Part shown: positions 7,701 through 15,418 of the stretch, one piece after another
How the letters are laid out: the number at the start of each line of letters is the position of its first letter
Position numbering within the stretch: the stretch's first letter is position 1
NCBI GenBank assembly: GCA_016794595.1
Contig: JAEUJN010000043.1
Coordinates: 62,001 to 126,000, forward strand
DNA from: Kineosporiaceae bacterium
GTDB lineage: Bacteria; Actinomycetota; Actinomycetes; Actinomycetales; Kineosporiaceae
Direction: 5' to 3'
Length of the DNA stretch: 64,000 nucleotides
Notes under the pieces: generated by a model
Told to the model about the DNA's origin: nothing
The model's database searches: none
What the model saw: only the letters and a program-made list of their open reading frames with translations
Translations under genes and position numbers: made by a program

Positions 7701-9743
7701 ATGACGGGCGAGCCGCCGGCTCGGCAGCGGGACTGGTCGGCGCTGCGGGGTGGCCGGACCCGCATCGGGCTGGGCTGCGACTACAACCCTGAGCAGTGGC
7801 CCCGCGAGCTCTGGCCCCAGGATGTCGACCTCATGCGCCAGGCCGGGCTCACCTTCGTCACCCTCGGCGTCTTCTCGTGGTCCTTGCTCGAACCCGAGCC
7901 GGGCCGATTCGACCTGGACTGGCTGGGCGAGGTGATGGATCTGCTGCACGCGGGGGGAATCGCCGTCGACCTGGCCACCGGCACCGCCTCGCCCCCACCC
8001 TGGCTCTCGCACCGCCATCCCGAGACGCTCCCGGTCGACCGGGACGGGCGACGCGCCTGGCCAGGCGGCCGGCAGGCGTGGTGCCTGAGCTCGCCAGTCT
8101 TCCGGGACCGGGCGGTCGCCCTGGCGGAGGCGATGGCCACCCGGTTCGGTGATCATCCAGCGCTGGCCCTGTGGCATGTCGGCAACGAGTACGGGTGCCA
8201 CAACGCTGCTTGCTACTGCGACACCTGCGCCGAGTCGTTCCGCCACTGGCTCGCCGGCGCCTACCCCGACCTGGAGGCGCTCAACGCTGCCTGGGGCACT
8301 GCCTTCTGGAGCCAGCGCTACGGCGACCTGGCCCAGGTCCTGCCCCCACGGCGGGCGCTCACTCCGAGCAACCCGAGTCAGGTGCTGGACTACGCGCGGT
8401 TCTGCTCCGATGCGCTGCTCGGGCAGTTCCTGGCCGAACGCGACGTGCTGCGTCGGGTCTGCCCGGACGTACCGGTGACCACGAACTTCATGACACTCAA
8501 CCATTTTCGCGACCTTGACTATCACCGCTGGGCGTCTGAACAGGACGTGGTCAGCACCGACCACTACCTGGTCGCCACCCAGGTCGACGCCGAAGCGGAG
8601 CTGGCGTTCAGCGGTGACCTCACTCGGGGCCTGGCCCGAGGCGAGCCGTGGGTGCTGATGGAACACTCCACCTCGGCGGTGAACTGGCAGCCGGTCAACC
8701 CCGCCAAGCAACCCGGCCAGATGCTGCGCAACGCCGTCAGCCACTTGGCGCACGGCGCCGATGCCCTCGGCTTCTTCCAGTGGCGGGCCTCGCAGGCAGG
8801 CACCGAGAAATACCACTCGGCGCTGCTGCCGCACGCCGGCACCGACACCCGGATCTGGCGTGACGTGATGCGGCTGGGCTCGCTCGTGGAACGGCTCGAC
8901 GGCCTGGCCGGAACCCGGGTCAGCGCCGAGGTCGCGATCCTGTGGGACTACGCTGCCGGCTGGGCGCTGAACCAGCCGTCGCAGCCCAGCGAGTTGGTGC
9001 GTTACGGCGACGAGGCGCAGGCCCTGCACGCGGCCCTGCTGCGGCACGGCATCGCCGCCGACGTCGTGCATCCCCATCAGGACCTGACCGGCTACCGGCT
9101 GGTGATCGCGGCGACCCTGTACGCGTGCGATGACCGTGCGGTGCGAGGGATCAGCGATGCGGTGCGCGCCGGTAGCGATCTGCTGGTGACCTACTACTCC
9201 GGCATCGTCGACGAGCACGACCGAGTGCGGCTGGGGGGTTACCCCGGGGCGCTGCGTGACCTGCTCGGCATCCGGGTCGAGGAGTTCTGGCCGTTGCTGC
9301 CGGGCGAGAGGGTGCTGCTGGACGACGGCGCCACGGGCGGTATCTGGTCCGAGGACCTCCGGCTCGAGCAGGCCGCGGCCGTGGCCCGGTACGCGCACGG
9401 GCCGCTGGCCGGCGTCCCGGCGACGACCCGCCGGGACGCCGACGGGGCCACCCGTTGGTACCTGGCCACCAGCCTGCGGGGGGAAGACCTCGACCGTTTC
9501 GTCTCGATGGTGATTGCCCAGGCCGGCGTGGAGGCCCCGGTGGATGCGGCCCACGGTGTGGAGCGCGTCGTGCGCACGGGGGAATCGGGCAGCTACCTGT
9601 TCCTGATCAACCACACCGACCGGCCGGTACAGGTGGCCGCCCACGGCGTCGAACTGGTCTCGGCCCACCGCGTGGACGGCACCCTCACCCTGGCCGGCGG
9701 CGGCTGCGCCGTGGTGCGCCAGTCCAGCAACGAGAGCAGTTGA
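7701..9743 (+). CDS. Beta-galactosidase, glycoside hydrolase family 42
   Basis: A 680-aa cytoplasmic GH42 enzyme of normal length, with no signal peptide. The TIM barrel begins GCDYNPEQWP (about 25-35). The acid/base glutamate is E163 in HVGNEYGCH, followed by the cysteine cluster CHNAACYCDTC that binds a structural metal in many GH42 enzymes. The nucleophile is E321 in LMEHST. Trimerisation and C-terminal beta domains follow from about 400. It should cleave terminal beta-galactosides brought in by the neighbouring importer, possibly plant or algal galacto-oligosaccharides rather than lactose (inference). It lies 7 bp after the permease gene and so is co-transcribed. Confidence 0.92.
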   Translation: MTGEPPARQRDWSALRGGRTRIGLGCDYNPEQWPRELWPQDVDLMRQAGLTFVTLGVFSWSLLEPEPGRFDLDWLGEVMDLLHAGGIAVDLATGTASPPPWLSHRHPETLPVDRDGRRAWPGGRQAWCLSSPVFRDRAVALAEAMATRFGDHPALALWHVGNEYGCHNAACYCDTCAESFRHWLAGAYPDLEALNAAWGTAFWSQRYGDLAQVLPPRRALTPSNPSQVLDYARFCSDALLGQFLAERDVLRRVCPDVPVTTNFMTLNHFRDLDYHRWASEQDVVSTDHYLVATQVDAEAELAFSGDLTRGLARGEPWVLMEHSTSAVNWQPVNPAKQPGQMLRNAVSHLAHGADALGFFQWRASQAGTEKYHSALLPHAGTDTRIWRDVMRLGSLVERLDGLAGTRVSAEVAILWDYAAGWALNQPSQPSELVRYGDEAQALHAALLRHGIAADVVHPHQDLTGYRLVIAATLYACDDRAVRGISDAVRAGSDLLVTYYSGIVDEHDRVRLGGYPGALRDLLGIRVEEFWPLLPGERVLLDDGATGGIWSEDLRLEQAAAVARYAHGPLAGVPATTRRDADGATRWYLATSLRGEDLDRFVSMVIAQAGVEAPVDAAHGVERVVRTGESGSYLFLINHTDRPVQVAAHGVELVSAHRVDGTLTLAGGGCAVVRQSSNESS

Positions 9744-9787
9744 CGATCAGCCGGTGCACGCGGCCAACCAGGGAATGGTGACAGCAC

Positions 9788-10702
9788 ATGCCGAATCCGA
9801 GCGGATCGCCCGTCACCGCCGTCCCCAGCCCGTGGCACCTCGACGCAGACCAGGTCGAGTTCTTCGATGCGTACGGCTATCTCGTTCTGCCGCAACGTAT
9901 CCCAGATGAGCTGTTGACCCGGGTGCGGGCTGCGGCCGAGCACTGGATGGCCAGCGGTGAGCACCCTGACCGCGAACGCCCCGGGGACTGGCTGTTCGCC
10001 GATCGCCCGTCGGGCCGCGTGATGTACCGCGTCGACTACCTGCACGACAAGGGATCACCGGCGTCCTTGGAGCTGCTCGGCTCCCCCGAGATCCTGGGCA
10101 TCGCCGAGAGCCTGGCCGGCCCCGACTTCGTCCCGACCTACGAGTCGATGGTGTTCAAGGCAGCCGGGGACGCCGCCCCCATCCCCTGGCATCAGGACGC
10201 GGTACACGCGCGGCGGAGCCGGTTGTTCAACGTCGACGTGTACCTGGACGCCTCTCGGCGCGGAGGCGGGGCGCTGCACGTCGTCCCGGGGTCTCACGTG
10301 CGCCGCACCGACGCCTGCGCCCTGGCCGAGGAACACGGGTGGTCCCTGCCGGGGGCGATCGAGATCGAACTGGAGCCCGGTGACGTGCTGGTGCACGACG
10401 ACATGGTGGTGCACGGGTCGCCACCAGCGGTCGGCAGCGCGCTGCGCCGCACGGTGTACTACGAGTTCCGGTCGGCGCGGCACATCCTGGCCGAGGGACC
10501 CTGGACGCCGCACTGGGTGGACCGCCGGCTCCGCCTGGTGCCGCTGGCACTGGCCGAGCACGCCCGGAACTGGCCGCAGCAGCACCGGTTCACCTGGCGT
10601 GTCCCCGACGACCTGCGTCCGGTCCTCGGGCGTGACGAGCAAGCCGAGTTACGGATCGTGCACGAGGTGCACACCCCCGGCGAGTGGTGCAGTGCGGGTT
10701 GA
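9788..10702 (+). CDS. Phytanoyl-CoA dioxygenase (PhyH) family protein
   Basis: A 304-aa Fe(II)/2-oxoglutarate oxygenase. The metal triad is visible as H135-x-D137 (WHQDAVH) and H209 (MVVHGSPPAV), with a likely 2-oxoglutarate-binding arginine soon after (RRTVYYEF). The double-stranded beta-helix between them is of standard length, including the LHVVPGSH turn. Such enzymes hydroxylate small metabolites; the substrate is unknown. It lies 44 bp after the GH42 gene on the same strand and is likely part of the same transcript, where it might act on an unusual sugar or aglycone (inference). DNA immediately downstream is a recombination scar. Confidence 0.85.
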   Translation: MPNPSGSPVTAVPSPWHLDADQVEFFDAYGYLVLPQRIPDELLTRVRAAAEHWMASGEHPDRERPGDWLFADRPSGRVMYRVDYLHDKGSPASLELLGSPEILGIAESLAGPDFVPTYESMVFKAAGDAAPIPWHQDAVHARRSRLFNVDVYLDASRRGGGALHVVPGSHVRRTDACALAEEHGWSLPGAIEIELEPGDVLVHDDMVVHGSPPAVGSALRRTVYYEFRSARHILAEGPWTPHWVDRRLRLVPLALAEHARNWPQQHRFTWRVPDDLRPVLGRDEQAELRIVHEVHTPGEWCSAG

Positions 10703-10731
10703 CGGGCGGCCCCTCAGCCGACCACGTCCCC

Positions 10732-10760
10732 ACCTGGCCCGGCGTCCTGCGTCTGGCCCG
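10732..10760 (+). repeat. 29-bp direct repeat, left copy (identical to the start of msrB)
   Basis: The 29 bases starting ACCTGGCCCGGCGTCC and ending CTGGCCCG are identical to 12310-12338 inside msrB. They encode TWPGVLRLAR in the same register. From 10687 (GTG) the frame runs open into this copy, so it could be the cut-off 5' end of a former msrB. The partial CotH copy begins at the next base. Confidence 0.8.
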
Positions 10761-11051
10761 AAGTGGCCGGCGGACGTGAGAGGGATCCTGGACGCAGTTG
10801 TGCTGCGTGACGTACTGGGTGCCGATGAGTGCCTCGATCGCACCCTCGTGATCGGCGAACCGCGAGAAGTCCAGCCACAGTGAGGGTTTGGTCGTACTGG
10901 AGGATCCGCAGAACGACTTCTTCGAGATCCCGACGTCGGTGAACGAGTGCGGGCCGCCGGCCGGGAAGGCGGTGCCCGAGATCTCCTCCGAAGTGGCGTG
11001 ACACCAGTCGTAGCTCTCCCCGATGAAGGCGCAGTGGCAGACGCCGGTCAC
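10761..11051 (-). pseudogene. Partial duplicate of the CotH-kinase gene
   Basis: Aligned by eye, 10761-11040 matches 3253-3530 of the CotH gene almost without gaps, with roughly 18 differences in about 260 bases. It encodes the segment around FIGESYDWCH, SFTDVGISKKSFCG and TQYVTQHNCVQDPS, that is residues about 42-130 of the 535-aa protein. The kinase active-site blocks are absent, so this is a fragment, not a gene. One end abuts the 29-bp msrB-like repeat exactly; the other loses similarity before a DUF4143 ATPase remnant. The frame is still open, which suggests a fairly recent duplication. Confidence 0.85.
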
Positions 11052-11126
11052 GGTCGTTCTGATCCCAGAACTGCAGGCAGTTCGGGGACTCAGGCATGAC
11101 GCCGCCAGAGCACTCCGCGCCGGCCC

Positions 11127-12011
11127 TCACAACGCATGGCCCCACAACTGCTGCACCGGAAGGCTGATCAAACGGTCGCCCAGGGGAAGGACGCGCTCGC
11201 CGAGGTGCACCAGGGCCCCCCGGATGAATCTGTCGCCCACGCGATCGCGCAGCGCAGCCAATCCACGAAGGTCCTCTGGCCGCACACTCGCCGAGGCCTT
11301 GACCTCGACGGCGATGATCCGGCCGTCGTCCAACTCGAGGACCAGGTCGACCTCGAGGCCGTTGCGGTCGCGATAGTGCGTCAGGCGGTACCCGGTGCTG
11401 CTCCACCCCTGCTGGCGCAACAGTTCTGAGGCAATGAAGCCCTCGAGTTGAGCACCGAGGTGCTCTCCTCCAGTAATCGGGACCAGTCCGGCAGCGGTCA
11501 GACCGGCCAGGCGCATCGCGAGGCCCGGATCCACCACCACGGCCTTGGGGCGACTGACCTCGCATCGGGTGAGGTTCGGCGTCCACGGCTCGATCATCAT
11601 CACGAGAAACAGGGTGCGCAGCGTATCGGCATAGTTGATGATCGATGACGCCGGGATGCCGGCCAGTTCTCCCTGACTGAGCGGGAACAGGTGGACGGTC
11701 ACCGCACGGCCCGCGAGGCTGTCAGGGGTTCGCTCGAGGCGCAGAAGATCAGACGACCCGGTCAGCACGAACCGGCCGGGATCCCGACGACGGTCAACTG
11801 CCGCCTTGATCGCCGGGATCAGCTCCGGCACTCGTTGGATCTCATCGATGACAAGAATGAAGCGATCGACCGCGCCACGAAGCCTTCTGCATGCCCGCGC
11901 AGCGGTCAGCACCACCGAGTCGGCCAAGGTCACCATGGTTCGTGGACGACCCGCCGTGATCATGTCGGCGAAGGTGCTCTTGCCTACCTGCCGGGCACCT
12001 TCGATCACCAC
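11127..12011 (-). pseudogene. ATP-binding protein with DUF4143 domain, N-terminally truncated and internally deleted
   Basis: The open frame encodes 294 aa: a Walker A (GARQVGKST, residues 5-13), Walker B (FILVIDEIQ, near 51-59), a sensor segment (RFVLTGSSDLL) and LSQGEL. It then jumps directly to LRTLFLVMMIEPWTPNLT and the C-terminal DUF4143 nuclease-like part (NGLEVDLVLEL, IIAVEVKAS). Family members are about 400 aa, so roughly 100 residues between the ATPase and the C-terminal part are missing in frame. Upstream, the frame continues into the expected PVVV but hits TGA a few codons before it, so the first 20-30 residues are lost too. I treat it as a degraded gene, although a shortened protein could be made. 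Confidence 0.7.
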
Positions 12012-12252
12012 GACCGGGAAGGCCCCAGTGCTTCAGTGGCGAAGCCTTGTGATATTGCTTCTGATCAGGGAAGACACCCTACGTGGATGGCGAATTGCTT
12101 CCTTTGCATCGCCGTTCCGCTCATGATCATCTGTTGATTCGCTGGCCATGGGCTGTCGTTTCGCTCCATCGGACAGTCGTGCGGTCCGGACCGGTGGCCG
12201 GCCCTCGGGAGGGCATTGGAACAAGGATGACGCCGGCAGGGTTTGCCCCGGT

Positions 12253-12747
12253 GTGAGCGAGCAGACCCCGAGCGCCCAGGCCCCCGGCGCCGAGACGACC
12301 CAGACCCTGACCTGGCCCGGCGTCCTGCGTCTGGCCCGCGCCGGCAACCTGCCGGCCCCCCGGCGCGACGAGCGCACGCCCGAGCAGTGGCGCCAGGTGC
12401 TCAGCCGCGAGCAGTTCCGGGTCACCCGCAAGGCGGGCACCGAGATGCCGTTCAGCTCCAGCATGTGCTCGCTCTTCGAGCCCGGACGCTACGAGTGCCT
12501 CTGCTGCGGCACCGAGCTGTTCGACTCGACCACCAAGTTCGACAGCGGCACCGGCTGGCCGAGCTTCACCCAGGCCGTCCGACCCGACGTGGTGGCCTAC
12601 CACCTCGACTCCAGCCTCGGGATGGAGCGGGTCGAGGTGGTGTGCAACGTGTGCGACGCCCACCTGGGGCACGTGTTCCCCGACGGGCCCGCCCCGTCCG
12701 GGCTGCGGTACTGCATCAACGCCGTCTCGTTGAGCAAGGTGCACTGA
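12253..12747 (+). CDS. msrB: Peptide-methionine (R)-S-oxide reductase MsrB
   Basis: A 164-aa MsrB that reduces the R epimer of methionine sulfoxide in proteins. The zinc-binding pairs are C82/C85 (CLCCG) and C131/C134 (CNVCD). The substrate motifs GTGWPSF and HLGHVFPDGP are present, and the catalytic cysteine is C154 in RYCINAVSL. GTG 12253 is preferred because it begins just before the recognisable N-terminal region; upstream in-frame codons run into low-quality sequence. The region encoding residues 20-29 is duplicated at 10732-10760. The next gene, selO, starts 3 bp after the stop, so the two are surely co-transcribed. Confidence 0.93.
   Translation: MSEQTPSAQAPGAETTQTLTWPGVLRLARAGNLPAPRRDERTPEQWRQVLSREQFRVTRKAGTEMPFSSSMCSLFEPGRYECLCCGTELFDSTTKFDSGTGWPSFTQAVRPDVVAYHLDSSLGMERVEVVCNVCDAHLGHVFPDGPAPSGLRYCINAVSLSKVH
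12310..12338 (+). repeat. 29-bp direct repeat, right copy (inside msrB)
   Basis: Identical to 10732-10760. The two copies bracket about 1.55 kb that holds the CotH fragment, the broken DUF4143 gene and the present 5' end of msrB. Confidence 0.8.
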
Positions 12748-12750
12748 TCG

Positions 12751-14328
12751 GTGAGCGCCACCGTGGCCCCGGGCGGGCAACCGGTTCTCGACCACAGCTA
12801 TGCCCGGGAACTGAGCGGCGCCCACCTGCCCTGGACGCCGTCCCCGGTGACTCGGCCGCGCGCCGTCCGGCTCAATCACGCTCTGGCGGCGGAACTCGAC
12901 CTGCCGGCCGGCTGGCTGCAGGCCGAGTCGACGCTGCGCGTGCTGGCCGGGGCCGAGGTGCCGGACGGCGCCCAGCCGGTCGCCCAGGCCTACTCCGGCC
13001 ACCAGTTCGGGGTGTTCTCCCCGATGCTCGGCGACGGCCGGGCGGCGCTGCTCGGCGAGCTGATCGACCCCGCCGGACGGCGCTGGGACGTGGCGCTGAA
13101 GGGCTCCGGCCGAACTGCCTTCTCCCGCGGCGGGGACGGCCGGGCGGCGCTCGGCCCGGTGCTGCGCGAGTACCTGATGGGCGAGGCTATGCACGCGCTC
13201 GGGATCCCCACCACCCGGGCGCTGGCCGCGGTGACCACCGGCGAGCAGGTGTACCGCGAGCGCCCGCTGCCGGGCGCCGTCCTGACCCGGGTGGCCGCCT
13301 CCCACCTGCGCGTGGGCACCTTCGAGTTCGCGGCGCGCCGCGACCGTGACCTGCTGCGGCGGCTGGCCGAGCACGCGATCGCGCGGCACTACCCCCACCT
13401 GGCCGCGATCGAACCGGACGACGAGCGTTACCTCGCCCTGCTGCGCGCGGTGATCGAGACCCAGACCTCGCTGATCGCGCGGTGGATGGGCGTCGGGTTC
13501 ATCCACGGGGTGATGAACACCGACAACATGACGATCTCCGGCGAGACGATCGACTACGGCCCGTGCGCCTTTCTCGAGGTGTACGACCCGCGGACGGCGT
13601 TCAGCTCGATCGACCACGGCGGCCGCTACGCGTTCGGCAACCAGCCCGAGATCGCTGCCTGGAACCTCACCCGTTTCGCCGAGACCGTCGGGCCGCTGAT
13701 CGGCGAGGACCGTGAGGTGGTCGTGCCCCGCCTAATCGCGGCGCTCGAGACGTTCGACGTGGCCCACGACCGGCACTGGACGACGGTGCTGCGGGCCAAG
13801 CTCGGGCTGACGTCCGCCGGCCCGGACGACGCTGCCCACCGGCAGCGCGGGGATCGCGCCCTGGGCGAGGGCTATCTCGACCTGTTGCGACGCGGCGAGG
13901 TCGACTTCACCCTCGGCTGGCGGGCCCTGCTGGCCGAGGCAGAGGCCGATGCGGTGCCCGGGGACGGGACCGAGCGCAGTGGGGCATCGGATGCCGCGGG
14001 CGGGGTCCGAGCACTGCTGGCGGGCGGTTCGGTGCCCGCAGCGGAAGTGGAGGACTGGCTCTCACGCTGGCGCGGCCGGCGGCGCGAGGCCGCCCCCGGC
14101 GTCGAGGGGCTCGAGAGCATGCGCCGGGCGAACCCGATCTACATCCCGCGCAACCACCAGGTGGAGCTGGCCCTCGAGGCCGCCGTCGAGCACGAGGACC
14201 TCGGCCCGTTCGACCGGTTGCTGGCCGTGCTGGCCGACCCGTTCACCGAGCGGGCGCAGGACGCCGCGTACGCCGAACCCGCCCCGCAGTTCGTGACCGC
14301 GACCTACCGCACCTTCTGCGGCACCTGA
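12751..14328 (+). CDS. selO: Protein adenylyltransferase SelO (YdiU family)
   Basis: A 525-aa pseudokinase-fold enzyme of usual family length. It shows the nucleotide-binding block LKGSGRTAFSRGGDGRAALG at about residues 112-131, the REYLMGEAMHALGIPTTRAL helix, and the metal-binding loop HGVMNTDNMT at about 251-260 followed by IDYGPCAF. SelO transfers AMP to protein hydroxyl groups and is tied to oxidative-stress and glutathionylation control in the organisms studied. Bacterial members, like this one, lack the C-terminal selenocysteine. GTG at 12751 is 3 bp after msrB. The pairing of a methionine repair enzyme with SelO supports a shared redox-stress role (inference). Confidence 0.92.
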   Translation: MSATVAPGGQPVLDHSYARELSGAHLPWTPSPVTRPRAVRLNHALAAELDLPAGWLQAESTLRVLAGAEVPDGAQPVAQAYSGHQFGVFSPMLGDGRAALLGELIDPAGRRWDVALKGSGRTAFSRGGDGRAALGPVLREYLMGEAMHALGIPTTRALAAVTTGEQVYRERPLPGAVLTRVAASHLRVGTFEFAARRDRDLLRRLAEHAIARHYPHLAAIEPDDERYLALLRAVIETQTSLIARWMGVGFIHGVMNTDNMTISGETIDYGPCAFLEVYDPRTAFSSIDHGGRYAFGNQPEIAAWNLTRFAETVGPLIGEDREVVVPRLIAALETFDVAHDRHWTTVLRAKLGLTSAGPDDAAHRQRGDRALGEGYLDLLRRGEVDFTLGWRALLAEAEADAVPGDGTERSGASDAAGGVRALLAGGSVPAAEVEDWLSRWRGRRREAAPGVEGLESMRRANPIYIPRNHQVELALEAAVEHEDLGPFDRLLAVLADPFTERAQDAAYAEPAPQFVTATYRTFCGT

Positions 14329-14338
14329 TCGCGCCGGC

Positions 14339-14806
14339 TCACGAATCGGCTGCGGCGTCGGCGGTCGTGCCGTCGGACCTTGCGGCTGCGGCGGCGGCTG
14401 ACGAGATGGTGTCGCGGTAGGAGCGGCCGACCAGCTCACGCAGCACCGAGCGGTCGACGGCGTCCAGGCGCCTGAGATACAGGCAGGCTCGGCCGATCGA
14501 GTGCGGCCCGAGCGCCTGCAACAGGTCGGGGTAGGGCTCGAACCCGTTCAGCAGGTAGATGGTCAGGTTCGCCTTGCGGGGAGAGAACCCCACCGGAGGC
14601 CACTCCAGTGAAGGCCCGCGCGAGGTGGCGTAGGTGTGCCGGCCGAAGCCGACGATGCTCTCGCCCCACATCTCGGGCTCCTGACCGGTGACCGCGGTCA
14701 TCAGGGCACACACCTCACGGGCCTCGGCCTGGCGCCGAGGGTCACCGACCCGGTCCAGGAAGTCCTCGACGCTGGCTCCGGTGGGCCTGGTCTTCGGTTC
14801 TGCCAC
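14339..14806 (-). CDS. DUF1801 domain-containing protein
   Basis: A 155-aa protein. Residues about 12-135 form the DUF1801 (YdhG-like) domain, with EMWGESIVGFGRHTY, LTIYLLNGFEPY and a C-terminal basic segment (CLYLRRLDAVDRSVLRELV). The fold is shared with frataxin-like YdhG proteins, but no reaction is established. The last 20 residues are alanine-rich and variable. The stop lies 10 bp from the convergent selO stop. A second, more divergent DUF1801 protein is encoded at 31895-32233. Confidence 0.82.
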   Translation of the reverse strand: MAEPKTRPTGASVEDFLDRVGDPRRQAEAREVCALMTAVTGQEPEMWGESIVGFGRHTYATSRGPSLEWPPVGFSPRKANLTIYLLNGFEPYPDLLQALGPHSIGRACLYLRRLDAVDRSVLRELVGRSYRDTISSAAAAAARSDGTTADAAADS

Positions 14807-14890
14807 AACACCTCTCCTGTATCCGGGTCCCCTGCGGGACGGGCTCGTTCCGGTGTGCGTGCCTGCCGGCGTGTGTGCACGCCCGGCACC

Positions 14891-15280
14891 TCACGGTCGC
14901 GGGCGCGCGGCGTCCAACCGGGCCACCCGTCGTGGCCCGGCGGTGAGTCGGTAGGACGTCTCGAGCAGCTCGGTCACCTCCTGCCAGTCGGTGTCCTGGT
15001 CGAGGTCGAGGCCGATCCACCCGCTGGGCCCGAGGTAGGCCGGCACGTAACAGCGGGGGTCCTGCACCAGGGCAGGACGCTCCTGCCCGTCAGCCAGCAC
15101 CACGACCGAGTATCGGTGCGAGATCCACTCCCCGTCGCGGCGGATCGACCCGCCGTAGTAGGCGAACACCTTGGTGGTGAAGAACGCCGGGTGCCCGTGC
15201 GAGATCTTCTCGGCGGCGTCCGGCAGGGCGAACGCGATCGCGCGGACCCGGGCCAGCAACGGGTCGTCCTCGTCGAACAT
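14891..15280 (-). CDS. MmcQ/YjbR family DNA-binding-like protein
   Basis: A 129-aa protein with the YjbR fold: ARVRAIAFALPDAAEKISHGHPAFF at the N-terminus, the KVFAYY strand, and the C-terminal block GPSGWIGLDLDQ ... WQEVTELLETSYR. YjbR has a MotA/CyaY-like fold and is often annotated as DNA-binding, but the function is unproven. ATG 15280 is used; a GTG six codons upstream is possible. It is divergent from the quinone-oxidoreductase gene, and the space between them holds a long palindromic hairpin. Confidence 0.82.
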   Translation of the reverse strand: MFDEDDPLLARVRAIAFALPDAAEKISHGHPAFFTTKVFAYYGGSIRRDGEWISHRYSVVVLADGQERPALVQDPRCYVPAYLGPSGWIGLDLDQDTDWQEVTELLETSYRLTAGPRRVARLDAARPRP

Positions 15281-15329
15281 CAGCGGGTGCGCCACAGTGG
15301 TCAGCGTAGGTCGCCTGCCCGCTTGCGTC

Positions 15330-15395
15330 CCCTCACCCCTCGTGATCATGCACTTTCGACGACGTCGAAAGTGCATGGTCACGAGGGGGTGAGGG
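15330..15395. repeat. Palindromic repeat copy 2, in a divergent promoter region
   Basis: The core arm CACTTTCGAC pairs perfectly with GTCGAAAGTG around a 3-base loop (15361-15363). Pairing extends outward through GTGATCATG and further through a C-rich/G-rich arm, giving about 30 paired bases with one G-T pair and one bulge. Unlike the other copies it lies between two 5' ends, 50 bp before the MmcQ start and 24 bp before the oxidoreductase start. It could act on transcription of either gene or in the leader RNA. Confidence 0.85.
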
Positions 15396-15418
15396 AGGGG
15401 GGACGTAGGGTCCGGTGC

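Noticed and set aside
10703-12252. Intact insertion sequence or transposon
   Set aside because: No transposase fragment and no terminal inverted repeats were found; only the 29-bp direct repeat, which is part of msrB.
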